DNA of 64,000 nt from contig DAIUAM010000017.1 of assembly GCA_036847185.1 (NCBI GenBank), positions 1 through 64,000 on the forward strand. Direction: 5' to 3'. A model generated the notes under the pieces. That model did not search any database. It worked only from the letters and a program-made list of their open reading frames with translations, and was not told the DNA's origin. Source of the stretch: UBA4738 sp002413305. GTDB taxonomy: Bacteria; Actinomycetota; UBA4738. A program made the translations under genes and the position numbers. Position 1 is the first letter of the stretch; the number at the start of each line of letters is the position of its first letter. This document shows positions 1-8,789 of the stretch, piece by piece.

Positions 1-1397
1 GCCTGGACGGCACCCAGCTCGGGACCAAGACCCTGTCCGAGACCGTGCCGGCCGGGTGGACGCTGACCTCGATCTCCTGTTCCGGTGGGACCTCCATCGC
101 CTACAGCTCCGACGGGACCAGCTTCCACGCCACCTTCGCCCAGGGCGACACCTACGCCCACATGACAGTGGGGGCCGGCAACGCCGACTCCTGCACGTTC
201 ACCAACACGAAGAAGGGGTCCATCACGATCATCAAGGATGCGATCCCGAACAGTTCCCAGGCGTTCCAGTTCCACCCGTCGAGCAACCTGAGCGGGTCGG
301 ACTTCAACCTGACCGACAACGGGACACCGGGTGCGAACACCAAGGTGTTCAATGGCCTGCTGCCCGACACCTACTCGGTGGAAGAGATCAACATCCCGGC
401 TCAATGGGCGCTGGCGGGCATCAACTGCGGCTCCGCAAGCGCCACCCGCACGGGGAATTCGATCTCGATCACCCTGGCGGCGGGCCAGAACGTCACCTGC
501 ACGTTCACGGACACGACGAAGAACCTGATCACCGACACGACGCTGTGCACGTTCGACACGAACTCGAGCCAGGCCGGATCGCAGTTCCACCTGCTGTACA
601 CGCCCGATACGGGTGGCTACTGGAAGCTCAACGCCAGCAATCCCGGCCAGTTCTACTACAACGTGTTCGACAACGGCACGCCTGGTACGACGGGCACGGT
701 GACGTTGACCTTGCCGTACCCCTGGGTGACCCAAGGGACCGTGCCGTTGCACGTGTACAACGGCGCGACCTTCACCCAGGTCAATGGGCAGACTTGCATC
801 ATCCCCGGGAATGGAGTCGCCGGCACCACGAGCGGACTGCCGGTCACGCTCTCGAGCTACGGCTCTCAGACCTTCGGATCACAGACGACGGTCAGCGTGA
901 CGTTCACGTATCCATCGACAGGGGCCGTGTATATCAACCTGCACGTGGATTACGGCCTGAAGACAACGACCGGTTGGGCGAAGGGATCGGCTCCAACGAA
1001 TCCGTACTGCCCGGTGGGGAACGACGCCATCAACCCCCTGGCATCGCCGTTGCCTACGATCCTCGACTGCCAGCCGTACACCTTCTCCTACCACGACGGG
1101 ACGAGCGGGTCCGCGACCGTCTCGAGCAACAACGTGTTCAAGAAGGACCCGGGGATCGCTGGGTTCGTCACTCGAACCAGCACCTTCAACCCCGTGGTCA
1201 ATACGCCGGTGAATATCTACCTCGGGAGCGTGTTACAGGCGACGGTCTACACCGACCAGGACGGCTGGTACAACTGGCAATACAAGTACACCGGGAAGGC
1301 CACGACCTTCACGGTCGTCCTGCCGTCGTTCAACAACACATCCAAGTCGGCGACGTTGAAGTCAAACGCATTCCTGGTCGTGAGCTTCATGGTCTGA
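1..1397 (+). CDS. Surface/secreted protein with prealbumin-like (SpaA-type) repeats, 3' part
   Basis: The reading frame is already open at the left edge (frame beginning at base 3), so the N-terminus lies outside the window and about 465 residues are visible. It contains tandem beta-rich units with the pattern GSITIIKDA..., DNGTPG..., SVEEI..., then C-x-FTDT, the signature of prealbumin-like/SpaA repeats used as stalk modules in Gram-positive surface proteins. The C-terminal 280 residues are a different Thr/Asn-rich beta domain (FDNGTPG, several Cys) with no recognisable name. No LPXTG motif or final membrane helix is seen, so the protein is probably secreted or held non-covalently. It ends just before a strong hairpin. 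The family call is fairly safe; the role (adhesion or matrix) is inferred. Confidence 0.7.
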   Translation, partial: LDGTQLGTKTLSETVPAGWTLTSISCSGGTSIAYSSDGTSFHATFAQGDTYAHMTVGAGNADSCTFTNTKKGSITIIKDAIPNSSQAFQFHPSSNLSGSDFNLTDNGTPGANTKVFNGLLPDTYSVEEINIPAQWALAGINCGSASATRTGNSISITLAAGQNVTCTFTDTTKNLITDTTLCTFDTNSSQAGSQFHLLYTPDTGGYWKLNASNPGQFYYNVFDNGTPGTTGTVTLTLPYPWVTQGTVPLHVYNGATFTQVNGQTCIIPGNGVAGTTSGLPVTLSSYGSQTFGSQTTVSVTFTYPSTGAVYINLHVDYGLKTTTGWAKGSAPTNPYCPVGNDAINPLASPLPTILDCQPYTFSYHDGTSGSATVSSNNVFKKDPGIAGFVTRTSTFNPVVNTPVNIYLGSVLQATVYTDQDGWYNWQYKYTGKATTFTVVLPSFNNTSKSATLKSNAFLVVSFMV

Positions 1398-1421
1398 AGC
1401 TTCACGGGTTGAGAGGCGCAA

Positions 1422-1451
1422 GAAGGGCCGGTCCCTTGGGACCGGCCCTTC
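1422..1451. terminator. Bidirectional hairpin terminator between convergent genes
   Basis: A perfect 14-bp inverted repeat (GAAGGGCCGGTCCC and its complement) is separated by only 2 nt, so about 12-13 pairs with a 4-6 nt loop would form. It lies between the stops of two convergent genes (1397 on plus, 1474 on minus). There is no long T-tract, as is common in high-GC actinobacteria. Confidence 0.75.
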
Positions 1452-1473
1452 CCATGGAGGGGAAGCTGGGACG

Positions 1474-1863
1474 CTAGCCGCTGACGTCGAACGGCTGCGA
1501 TGCGAGCACGGTCTCCCCTTGGTGGTCGCTGGTCTGCAGAACCGCGGTGCAAGACGCCGGACCGCCGTTCGTCAGCCAGGTCGACGCCACGCCGCCAAGC
1601 GTGAAGGTATCCTGCGGCCAGCCCAGTTCGACGTACACAATGCCTCCGCTCTGATAGCAGGACAGGGCGACCGAGACGTTCTTCACGGTGCTCGGATACA
1701 CGGTCGTGAACGTCACCGATTCTCCCAGGTAGGGGTTGGACTGATTGAGCACGATGCTGGGGTCGGACGTCTTCGACTGGCCACCTCCCGGACCGCCCTT
1801 CGCCAGGGCGGGGCTGGCCATGAGCGCGACCATGAAAGCCGCGACGAGAAGTCTCCGCGCCAT
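1474..1863 (-). CDS. Small secreted protein of unknown function
   Basis: A 129-residue protein with a clear Sec signal peptide: an RR start, a hydrophobic stretch (LLVAAFMVALMASPALA) and a likely cleavage after ALA near residue 21. The mature part is Thr/Ser/Val-rich with two cysteines (near residues 69 and 104) that could form a disulfide; the pattern suggests a small beta-sandwich exported domain. The start is supported by an excellent Shine-Dalgarno run (AAGGAGGAGGAG) directly upstream on the minus strand. It converges on the repeat-protein gene at the left edge and may be functionally associated with it, but no family is recognised. Confidence 0.7.
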   Translation of the reverse strand: MARRLLVAAFMVALMASPALAKGGPGGGQSKTSDPSIVLNQSNPYLGESVTFTTVYPSTVKNVSVALSCYQSGGIVYVELGWPQDTFTLGGVASTWLTNGGPASCTAVLQTSDHQGETVLASQPFDVSG

Positions 1864-2314
1864 CTCCTCCTCCTTCCTCAGCCCGGCGAGGCCCTTGCGA
1901 ACACCTCGGGGGGGGGTCCCGATCTCATCGGCCCATGGCTCGAAGGGCCGTTTTCACTCCTTGAGACAATCGGCCGCCACTGAGCTCGCCTTGATGGCTG
2001 ATCGGGAAATGGGGCCGAGGGCTGTAACCCTGTCTCAGCTATCGCCCGCTTTGGCTCATCCTGAAGGAGTAGGTCGACGAACCCCGTTGTCGCCACGGCA
2101 CGGACTCCGGATACCTTGATTCAGGCACCCGGTACCCGCTGCCGTTGCGTCAGCTCCCCGCCTCGTGCAGAGTTCGGCACACGTCGAGAAGATCCTGAGG
2201 GCCGTGTGCTGTTCGTCCATGTGTTGCCAGCAGCAGGGAGCCCACATGCACATGGGCAGGACCGAGCTGGCGACCTGCGACCCGCATAGAGCGATGGGCG
2301 CGCAAGGACGACCG
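1864..2314. other. Gene-free spacer between divergent genes
   Basis: About 450 bases separate the divergently transcribed small secreted protein and the aminopropyltransferase-like protein. The stretch is less GC-rich than its surroundings and contains a run of nine G at about 1908-1916. It presumably holds promoters for both genes. A run of short self-complementary pieces at about 2000-2060 could be a structured minus-strand leader, but it matches no riboswitch class that I can recognise. Start codons upstream of 2315 in the plus frame (2165, 2294) would extend the next gene with an unlikely Cys/His-rich tail. Confidence 0.4.
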
Positions 2315-4579
2315 ATGGATGCCGGACTGGACCTCGCTCCATCAAGCGATGTCAGGCCGAACGAAGGTCCCGATCGACTCCTCGTTCTTCTCTTCGGTGG
2401 TGCGCTCTTCCTGAGCTCCGCGCTCCTTTTCTCCGTCGAGCCCATGTTCGCCAAACTCGTCCTTCCCCTGCTCGGCAGCGCTCCCGCCGTGTGGATCACC
2501 TGCGTGCTGTTCTTCCAAGCGGTCCTGCTGGCCGGATACGCGTACGCGCACGCGGGCGCCCGGCTCGTCGGGACCCGAAGCCAGTCCATCGTGCTGATCG
2601 GACTCCTCCTGCTCGCGATGCTCACCCTGCCCGTCCGGATCCCGGCGGGATGGGTCCCTCCTGCCGCACGGAACCCCATCCCATGGCTTCTGACGTTGCT
2701 TGCCGTCTCGTTGGGCCTTCCGTTCTTCCTGCTGTCCTCGATGGCGCCCTTGCTGCAGCGGTGGTTCGCGGCGACGAGCCATCGGGCCGCCGGCGATCCG
2801 TACTTCCTGTACGTCGCCAGCAACCTCGGGAGCTTCCTGGCCCTGCTCGCCTATCCGACCATCATGGAGGCCACGCTGACCGCTCGTCAGCAGGCCGACG
2901 CGTGGTGGATCGCATATGGGGTGGATATCGCGCTTGTCCTCGCGTGCGCGGTCGTGGTCTGGCGCTCGTCCCCTCCACCACCCACCGCCGCGACGGCAGG
3001 GACGCGTTCGGTCGGCGATGGCGCACGCGAACGGCTCGGGCTGACCCGGAGGCTCAGGTGGCTTGCGCTGTCGTTCGTCCCTGCCAGCTTGATGTTGGGT
3101 GTGACCTCCTACCTGACCGCGAACATCGCCCCCATCCCGCTGCTCTGGGTCATCCCGCTGGCGATCTATCTCCTCTCGTTCGCGCTGGTCTTCGGACGGC
3201 GGCCCTCCCGGACCTTCGGGCTCAGCGCTCGCCTCCTGCCCGTCCTGATCGTGGGCCTGATCCTGACGATCGCCTTGCAGGCGGGTGGGCCGCCGTGGTT
3301 CTTGATCCCGCTTCATCTGGCGACGTTCTTCGCGGCGGCGATGGTCTGCCACGGACAGCTCGCGAAGGATCGCCCGCCGGTCCAGCACCTCACGCAGTTC
3401 TACCTCCTCCTGGCGGTGGGGGGCGTCTTCGCCGGAGCCTTCAACGCGCTGCTCGCGCCTGCGGTCTTCAACACGCTCGTGGAGTACCCGCTGGTGCTCG
3501 TCCTGGCCTGCCTGCTGATCCCGCGGGGTGGCGCGCCGGCCAGCCGGCGACCGTGGATCGATGTCATCCTGCCGACTGCCCTCTTCGCGGTCGTGGCGGG
3601 CCTGAGCTGGGCCGTGAGTCGGACTTCGGTACCCGATGAGACACTCGGCCGCGCGATCGTGTTCGGTGCCCCAGCGGTGGCGTGCTTCAGCTTCTCCAGC
3701 CGGCCGCTCCGGTTCGGGCTGGGGATGGGGGCCATCTTGCTTGCCGGCGCGCTCCCGATCGGATCACGCCCGCATCAGCTGTTCGCCGACCGAAACTTCT
3801 ACGGCATCGATCGCGTGGTCGGCGTTCCCGGCGATCACCTTCTGTACAGCGGCACGACGATCCACGGTGCCCAGAGCCAGCAGCCCGGCCGTCGCGATGA
3901 GCCCCTCACCTACTACGCTCGCACCGGCCCGGTGGGCGACCTGTTCGGGGCGCTGGCGCCGGTCGACGCTCGCTGGCACATCGGCGTCATCGGGCTGGGG
4001 ACCGGCTCGATGGCGTGCTACGGCACGTCCGGCCAGCGCTGGACGTTCTTCGAACTGGACCCTACGGTGGCTCGCATCGCGCAGGATCCATCCCTGTTCA
4101 GCTTCCTACGCGATTGTGTCGGCGGCCGGTCGGGGATCGTCCTCGGCGACGGGCGCCTTTCGCTCCAGCGTGCGCCCGACCATTCCTTCGGGCTCATCGT
4201 CGTGGACGCGTTCAATTCTGATTCGATCCCCGTTCACCTCCTCACCCGGGAAGCCGTCGCACTCTACCGGTCGAAACTGATCCCCGGTGGCGTCATCGCG
4301 TACCACATCTCCAACCTGTATCTCGACCTGCATCCGGTGGTAGCCGCGCTCGCTCAGGATGCCGGGCTCGTCGCCTACGCCCGCGATGACTTCGACGTCA
4401 CGCCCGTGCAGGCGAGCGCCTACTCCTTCCAGTCGGAGTGGGTGGTGCTCGCTCAGGCGGGGCCCGACTTGGGGGGACTGCCGGAAGCTCCCAACTGGTA
4501 TCGCCTGCTGGCCAGGCCCGGCGACCCTGTCTGGACGGACCAGTACTCCAACGTCCTACGGGTCTTCAAGTGGCGGTGA
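2315..4579 (+). CDS. Membrane-anchored spermidine synthase-like (aminopropyltransferase fold) protein
   Basis: About 754 residues. The N-terminal 480 residues form many hydrophobic helices, starting with the family-typical FSVEPMFAKLVLPLLG segment. The C-terminal 250 residues are a SAM/dcSAM-binding spermidine synthase fold: VIGLGTGSMACYG is the glycine-rich loop, FFELDP the acidic ligand of the nucleoside, VLGDGR the following Asp, and VVDAFNSDSIPVHLLT the core strand. This is the fused MFS/spermidine synthase-like architecture, whose substrate is generally unknown. The start at 2315 is chosen because it follows AAGGACG and removes an atypical leader. A second protein of the same overall type lies at 13312-15426. 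Polyamine synthesis is not demonstrated. Confidence 0.8.
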   Translation: MDAGLDLAPSSDVRPNEGPDRLLVLLFGGALFLSSALLFSVEPMFAKLVLPLLGSAPAVWITCVLFFQAVLLAGYAYAHAGARLVGTRSQSIVLIGLLLLAMLTLPVRIPAGWVPPAARNPIPWLLTLLAVSLGLPFFLLSSMAPLLQRWFAATSHRAAGDPYFLYVASNLGSFLALLAYPTIMEATLTARQQADAWWIAYGVDIALVLACAVVVWRSSPPPPTAATAGTRSVGDGARERLGLTRRLRWLALSFVPASLMLGVTSYLTANIAPIPLLWVIPLAIYLLSFALVFGRRPSRTFGLSARLLPVLIVGLILTIALQAGGPPWFLIPLHLATFFAAAMVCHGQLAKDRPPVQHLTQFYLLLAVGGVFAGAFNALLAPAVFNTLVEYPLVLVLACLLIPRGGAPASRRPWIDVILPTALFAVVAGLSWAVSRTSVPDETLGRAIVFGAPAVACFSFSSRPLRFGLGMGAILLAGALPIGSRPHQLFADRNFYGIDRVVGVPGDHLLYSGTTIHGAQSQQPGRRDEPLTYYARTGPVGDLFGALAPVDARWHIGVIGLGTGSMACYGTSGQRWTFFELDPTVARIAQDPSLFSFLRDCVGGRSGIVLGDGRLSLQRAPDHSFGLIVVDAFNSDSIPVHLLTREAVALYRSKLIPGGVIAYHISNLYLDLHPVVAALAQDAGLVAYARDDFDVTPVQASAYSFQSEWVVLAQAGPDLGGLPEAPNWYRLLARPGDPVWTDQYSNVLRVFKWR

Positions 4580-4639
4580 GGAAGAGCGGCGTGCAACCTT
4601 CGCCAAGGCAATGACGTGCGGAAACGGCCGAAGTCGACG

Positions 4640-5944
4640 TCAGAAGATGTAGTACCAGTTCACGAACAGCAGGAGCATCAGGCCGAGCAGCGCGGCCGAA
4701 CAGCCCACCACCAGCTCGTGCGCCCGGGGACGGCCTTCCGTCCACCTCGCGAACGCCCAGATCACGGGGAAGATGACCGCGGCGAACCGCGGGAACGACA
4801 GCAGGGGACGCCCGTCGAAGATGTAGGACATGGGCGCCAGGATGCTCGCCCACGCGTACAGCGAGTACGACGGCCGGAACCTGAAGATCGCGTACGCGGC
4901 GGCCGCGACCACCACCACTCCGATCACCCAGTCGAGCGTGTGGTAGCCGCCGGGGTAGATCCCCATGAACCGGTAGGCGTCCTGGCTGGCCATCCGCGCG
5001 GTGGTCAGCGGGCTCACCCGGTGGCGCTCCCAGGACGTCTGCTGGGTGATCGGGGCCAGCCAGCTCCCGAACCGCGCGTGGCAGAACCAGAGATACGTGC
5101 CGGCTCCGAGCACCGGGAACGCCGATGCCGCCAGGCCGGCCACCGGCAAGCGTCGTGGGCGCGCGGTGAGGGCCTGGTGGATCGCTTCGGCCGCGAGGGG
5201 CAACACCAGGAGCACGCCGAGGTTCCGCGTCAGCGCCGCCAGGAACGCGGCCGGGGCGGCCAGCCACCACCTCGACCGCCGGGCGAACCAGAAGGCCAGC
5301 AGGACCAGGAGCAGGAACAGGGACTCGCTGTAGGGAGCCAGGAAGAAGAACGCCGTGGGGAAGACCGCCGCATACACCACGGCCTTGCGGGCGACCTCGT
5401 CGGAGAATTCGGCCTGGGTGAGGAGGAACAGGACGAACAGTGCCCCCAGGAACGCCGCGTTGGACACGATCAGCGACGCGGCGAACGGGTGGCCGCCGAT
5501 GGCCCACGAGACCGCCCGGATCAGCAGCGGGTAGAGGGGGAAGAACACCGCGCTCTGGTTCCCCCGGACGTAGCCGTGCCGGGCGATCGACAGGAACCAC
5601 AGCCCGTCGAACCGCTCGAACGCCGTGAACACGTTGTGCCAGCCCGGGGTGATCGGGTGCGCGGCCCAGCCCGGGACGTTGTTCAGCAGCGGGATCGGGG
5701 GGAGCCCCAGGCGAACGCCCGGGGAGAGCCGAGTCAGGTCGGGGAGCAGGGCGATGCCGATGAGGGCGACGATCGAGAGGAAGATGCGGAGCGCCAGGAA
5801 CACGCCGAGCGAATGGCGGAGGGCCCGGACGACATCGTCACGCGCGGGTTTGGGCAGGACCGCCCGCCGTTCCCCCCGGCCGGCCGCGTCCACCCGCCCG
5901 GCCGTTAGGGGGGATGCTGGGGAGGCTCCGGGCTCGGTCTTCAT
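4640..5944 (-). CDS. GT-C glycosyltransferase, PIG-V/mannosyltransferase-like
   Basis: A 434-residue multi-pass membrane protein. After a charged N-terminal tail of about 45 residues come a first membrane helix, a long extracytoplasmic loop, then the block ERFDGLWFLSIARHGY, followed by FFPLYPLLIR and repeated hydrophobic helices, the pattern of PIG-V-like GT-C enzymes that use polyprenyl-phosphate sugars. The Asp in ERFDGLW is the expected catalytic/metal acidic residue. It lies 8 nt downstream of another GT-C gene on the same strand, so the two are probably cotranscribed and may build an envelope glycan or lipoglycan. The sugar and acceptor are unknown. Confidence 0.75.
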   Translation of the reverse strand: MKTEPGASPASPLTAGRVDAAGRGERRAVLPKPARDDVVRALRHSLGVFLALRIFLSIVALIGIALLPDLTRLSPGVRLGLPPIPLLNNVPGWAAHPITPGWHNVFTAFERFDGLWFLSIARHGYVRGNQSAVFFPLYPLLIRAVSWAIGGHPFAASLIVSNAAFLGALFVLFLLTQAEFSDEVARKAVVYAAVFPTAFFFLAPYSESLFLLLVLLAFWFARRSRWWLAAPAAFLAALTRNLGVLLVLPLAAEAIHQALTARPRRLPVAGLAASAFPVLGAGTYLWFCHARFGSWLAPITQQTSWERHRVSPLTTARMASQDAYRFMGIYPGGYHTLDWVIGVVVVAAAAYAIFRFRPSYSLYAWASILAPMSYIFDGRPLLSFPRFAAVIFPVIWAFARWTEGRPRAHELVVGCSAALLGLMLLLFVNWYYIF

Positions 5945-5952
5945 GGGCGGGG

Positions 5953-7254
5953 TCAGGCCGCGGCCGCTTCGACGTGGGCGGGCACCGGGGCGGCGAGGCG
6001 GTTCCCCTCCGGGGCGCGCTGCAGGATCCAGGCCACCACGCAGGCGAGCAGCACCGCCGCTCGCGCCACAACCGCGATCTCGAACCCGCCCAGCGGCACG
6101 CCGTGGTATCCGGCGAACCCCGCCACGTGCTGGTCGGCGGACAGGCGCCCGAACCAGGAGAACCGCGTCACGAACACCGCCACGTCAGCGGCCTCGAACG
6201 CCAGGAACAGCCGGAGGTTCGGCAGGCTCAGCGCGAACCACGGCAGCAGCCACAGGCCGTACTGCGGGGAGTAGACCTTGCTCGTCAGCAGGAAGACGAT
6301 CAGCAGGGGGAAGGCGAACGTCCACCGCGGGAAGTCCGGATCCCGGGAGCGCTTCGCGAACCACACCCCGGCCGCGATCGCCGCGAAGAGCAGGACGGAC
6401 AGGGCGTCGACCAGGTGCGCGGACCAGGCGCATGCCTGCCCGCCGTGCAACCGCTGGCACGCCACGAACCATAGGCTGTCCCAGTCCACCGGCCGGTTCG
6501 AGTTGAACGTGAAGAACGTGACCCAGGACTTCCCGGCCAGGAGCGCGAAGGGGAGGTTGACCGCCGCGTAGACGACCGCGGCCCAGACCAGCAGGGAGAC
6601 CGCCTTCCCCTGACGGCGCAGGCGGACGCGACCGAGCGCGAACGGGATCAGGAGAAGCCCCGGGAAGAGCTTCGCCGCCGTCCCCAGCCCAAGCAGTGCG
6701 CCGGCCCATTCGTCCCGTTCCCGCAGGTAGGCGACCGTCCCGAGGGCGGCCAAGGCGACGGCGAACAGGTCCCAGTTCATGAAGGCGTAGATGAGCAGGG
6801 TCGGGGCCATGGCGAACAGAAGGGCTCGCTGGCCGGCGATCCGCCATAAGGCCCATGCCGTGGCCAGCGCGCACAGGGTGAGCAGGAAGGCGGTCGACCA
6901 GAAGTCCGCCGAGTAGGTGCCGGGACCTAGGCCCTGGGCGATCCAGGCAGCGGAACGCATGAAGTACATGGAGAGCACCGGATACTCGTCGCACTGCCCC
7001 GCGGAGGGCGTGCAGGTGTCCAGGTAGGGCAGCCGCCCCTTCGTCAGCTGTTCGGTCCCGTACAGGGGGACGATGTCCGAATAGCAGAGATCGCGGTACT
7101 GGCGCCCGTCGAAGATCCCGCCCGCGCAGGGGGCTTTCAGGATCGAACCGAGCCCGATGACGACCAGCGTCGCGGCCAGCACCAGGCCCAGCGAGACGCC
7201 CGCGGTGGCGCGGGTGGAACGGGTCGGGCCGTCGGGTCCGGTTCGCGCTCCCAC
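5953..7254 (-). CDS. GT87-type (DUF2029) polyprenyl-phosphate glycosyltransferase
   Basis: A 433-residue protein with about ten hydrophobic segments. Hallmarks are an extracytoplasmic loop after helix 1 containing RDLCYSDIVPLYGTEQL and DEYPVLSMYFM, and later a GLGTAAKLFPGLLLIP segment, all seen in the DUF2029/GT87 family of actinobacterial mannosyl- and arabinosyltransferase-like enzymes. Four cysteines in the first loop could form disulfides. It precedes the PIG-V-like gene in a two-gene unit. The start at 7254 gives a normal cytoplasmic N-tail. The family is well supported; the substrate is inferred only as a lipid-linked sugar. Confidence 0.75.
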   Translation of the reverse strand: MGARTGPDGPTRSTRATAGVSLGLVLAATLVVIGLGSILKAPCAGGIFDGRQYRDLCYSDIVPLYGTEQLTKGRLPYLDTCTPSAGQCDEYPVLSMYFMRSAAWIAQGLGPGTYSADFWSTAFLLTLCALATAWALWRIAGQRALLFAMAPTLLIYAFMNWDLFAVALAALGTVAYLRERDEWAGALLGLGTAAKLFPGLLLIPFALGRVRLRRQGKAVSLLVWAAVVYAAVNLPFALLAGKSWVTFFTFNSNRPVDWDSLWFVACQRLHGGQACAWSAHLVDALSVLLFAAIAAGVWFAKRSRDPDFPRWTFAFPLLIVFLLTSKVYSPQYGLWLLPWFALSLPNLRLFLAFEAADVAVFVTRFSWFGRLSADQHVAGFAGYHGVPLGGFEIAVVARAAVLLACVVAWILQRAPEGNRLAAPVPAHVEAAAA

Positions 7255-7310
7255 GATATCGGCCCAGGATACGCCGCGCTCCCGGCGCGGCGTGGGAAGC
7301 GGCTGCCGGC

Positions 7311-8102
7311 CTAGTGGTAGGAGTGCGCTTCGTCCGGGAAGTCGCCGGCGACCACGTCCCGGGCGAACGACTGGACCGCGTTCGTGATCTCGGTCCGAAG
7401 GTCCGCGTAGGGCTTCGCGAACTTCGGATAGCTCCCGAAACCGAGCCCCAGGAGGTCGGTCAGGACCAGGACCTGCGCATCGCAGTGCGGGCCGGCCCCG
7501 ATCCCGATGGTCGGGACATGGATGGCACCGGTGATCCGTTCGGCGAGGCTACTGGGGACCCCTTCGAGCACCAGAGAGAAGATGCCGGACTTCTCGAGCT
7601 GGCCACTCTCGTCGAGGATGCGGGTGGCGTCCTCCTCGCTGCGGCCCTGGACCCGGTAGCCGCCCATGGCGTGGACGGACTGGGGGGTGAGGCCGAGGTG
7701 GCCCATGACCGGGATGCCGTGCTCGACCAGCGCCGCGGCGAGCTGGTACGAGGGCCCCTCGAGCTTCACGGCGTGCGCGCCGGCTTCCTTCAGGAACCGG
7801 CCGGCGTTGCGAACGCCGTCCTCGACCGAGATCTGGTAGGACAGGAAGGGCATGTCCGCCACGATCATGGCGTTCTTCGCGCCTCGCGCCACGGCCCGGG
7901 TGTGGTGGAGCATCTCCTCCATGGTGACGGGGAGGGTGGTCTCGTAGCCCAGCACGTTCTGGGCCAGCGAGTCCCCGACGAGGATGACCGGGATCCCGGC
8001 CTCGTCGAGGATGCGCGCGGTGGGGAAGTCGTACGCGGTGAGCATGGTGAAGCGCTCTCCGCGCTCCTTGAAGGCCCGGATGTCCCGGACGGTGATCGAC
8101 AT
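7311..8102 (-). CDS. panB: 3-methyl-2-oxobutanoate hydroxymethyltransferase (pantothenate pathway)
   Basis: A 263-residue TIM-barrel enzyme that transfers a hydroxymethyl group from 5,10-methylene-THF to 2-oxoisovalerate, giving ketopantoate for pantothenate/CoA. The family signatures are all present: MLTAYDFPTARILDEAG at the N-terminus, LVGDSLAQNVLGYETT (metal-binding Asp), ADMPFLSYQ, VKLEGP (catalytic region), MGHLGLTPQSVHAMGGYRVQG and IGIGAGPHCDAQVLVLTD. The length is normal. The start at 8102 is preferred over 8258 because GAGGAGG precedes it and homology begins there. No panC or panD lies nearby; the gene stands alone, divergent from the ribosomal/ssb operon. Its substrate, 2-oxoisovalerate, is also the valine keto acid used by the bkd complex at the right end of the window. 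Confidence 0.95.
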   Translation of the reverse strand: MSITVRDIRAFKERGERFTMLTAYDFPTARILDEAGIPVILVGDSLAQNVLGYETTLPVTMEEMLHHTRAVARGAKNAMIVADMPFLSYQISVEDGVRNAGRFLKEAGAHAVKLEGPSYQLAAALVEHGIPVMGHLGLTPQSVHAMGGYRVQGRSEEDATRILDESGQLEKSGIFSLVLEGVPSSLAERITGAIHVPTIGIGAGPHCDAQVLVLTDLLGLGFGSYPKFAKPYADLRTEITNAVQSFARDVVAGDFPDEAHSYH

Positions 8103-8252
8103 TGGCTCGCGCCTCCTCGTCTCGAAGTGCACGGCTCGCGTTGCCTGGAAGTGTACGCGGGTCCGCGGCCGATGCGGGCGTTCGGATCCTCGCTGCCGGG
8201 AGCCGAGCCGGTCCGGTCCCGTGTTGCAGGTGCATCTGCCCAGGTCAGGGCG

Positions 8253-8292
8253 TGTCACACCCTTGGGCTACGATGGGCTTCGGGTTCGAACC
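8253..8292 (+). promoter_or_regulatory. PafBC/RecA-NDp-like promoter of the rpsF-ssb operon, with adjacent palindrome
   Basis: TGTCACAC (8253-8260), then 8 nt, then the -10-like hexamer TACGAT (8269-8274). The spacing is exactly that of the actinobacterial LexA-independent DNA-damage promoter (TGTCRGTG-N8-TANNNT), although the last bases of the first block differ. A 10-bp perfect palindrome GGTTCGAACC (8283-8292) lies just past the predicted transcription start. The surrounding 20 bases (8241-8260) match 18/20 with those upstream of dnaB. The family match is inferred from architecture. Confidence 0.5.
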
Positions 8293-8386
8293 GAAGGGGA
8301 TCGCCGATGGGTCTCGCGGTCTGCTGGTAGCATGGAGCGGCCACATCCTGCTCCCCAGGGGGGCCGCCGAGACCAGAGGAGGTGGA

Positions 8387-8767
8387 ATGCGAAGGTACGA
8401 GATATTGCTCATCCTGCCTCCCGAGGCCGACGACAAGGTCATCGGGGGAGCGACCGATCGCGTCTCGCAGGTCATCGGCGAGAAGGGCGGTCAGATCACC
8501 AGTGCCGACCGGTGGGGCAAGCGCCGTCTCGCCTATGAGATCGACCGGCAGTCCGAGGGTTTCTACCTCGTGATCGACTGCCAGGCGGACCCCGAGTCGA
8601 TGAAGGAGATCGACCGTGTGCTCACCCTGGCCGACGAAGTGATCCGGTTCAAGGTCGTGGTTCGCGAAGCCGCGCCGGTTCTCGCGAACGACCGGCCCGC
8701 CGCAACCGCGGAGGCGCCGCTCGAGACTTCCTCTCCTTCGGCTGGCCATCGGCCGGGGGACGGTTGA
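8387..8767 (+). CDS. rpsF: 30S ribosomal protein bS6
   Basis: A 126-residue S6 protein. MRRYEILLILPPEADD opens the first beta strand, and RWGKRRLAYEI and GFYLVIDCQ are the classic S6 segments that contact S18 and 16S rRNA. The C-terminal 30 residues (Ala/Pro/Ser-rich) extend beyond the S6 core as in many actinobacteria. ATG 8387 follows AGAGGAGGT at close spacing, and upstream in-frame starts have no homology. It is first in the conserved rpsF-ssb-rpsR-rplI operon. Confidence 0.95.
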   Translation: MRRYEILLILPPEADDKVIGGATDRVSQVIGEKGGQITSADRWGKRRLAYEIDRQSEGFYLVIDCQADPESMKEIDRVLTLADEVIRFKVVVREAAPVLANDRPAATAEAPLETSSPSAGHRPGDG

Positions 8768-8789
8768 ACAGCGAGGTAGGTGAAGGAAG

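Noticed and set aside
2000..2060. Possible riboswitch in the minus-strand leader of the small secreted protein
   Set aside because: The short self-complementary pieces do not match the conserved core of c-di-GMP, c-di-AMP, TPP or cobalamin classes as I can recall them.
8278..8296. tRNA T-arm-like sequence (GGTTCGAACC) upstream of rpsF
   Set aside because: No flanking acceptor, anticodon or D-arm; better explained as a palindromic regulatory element.
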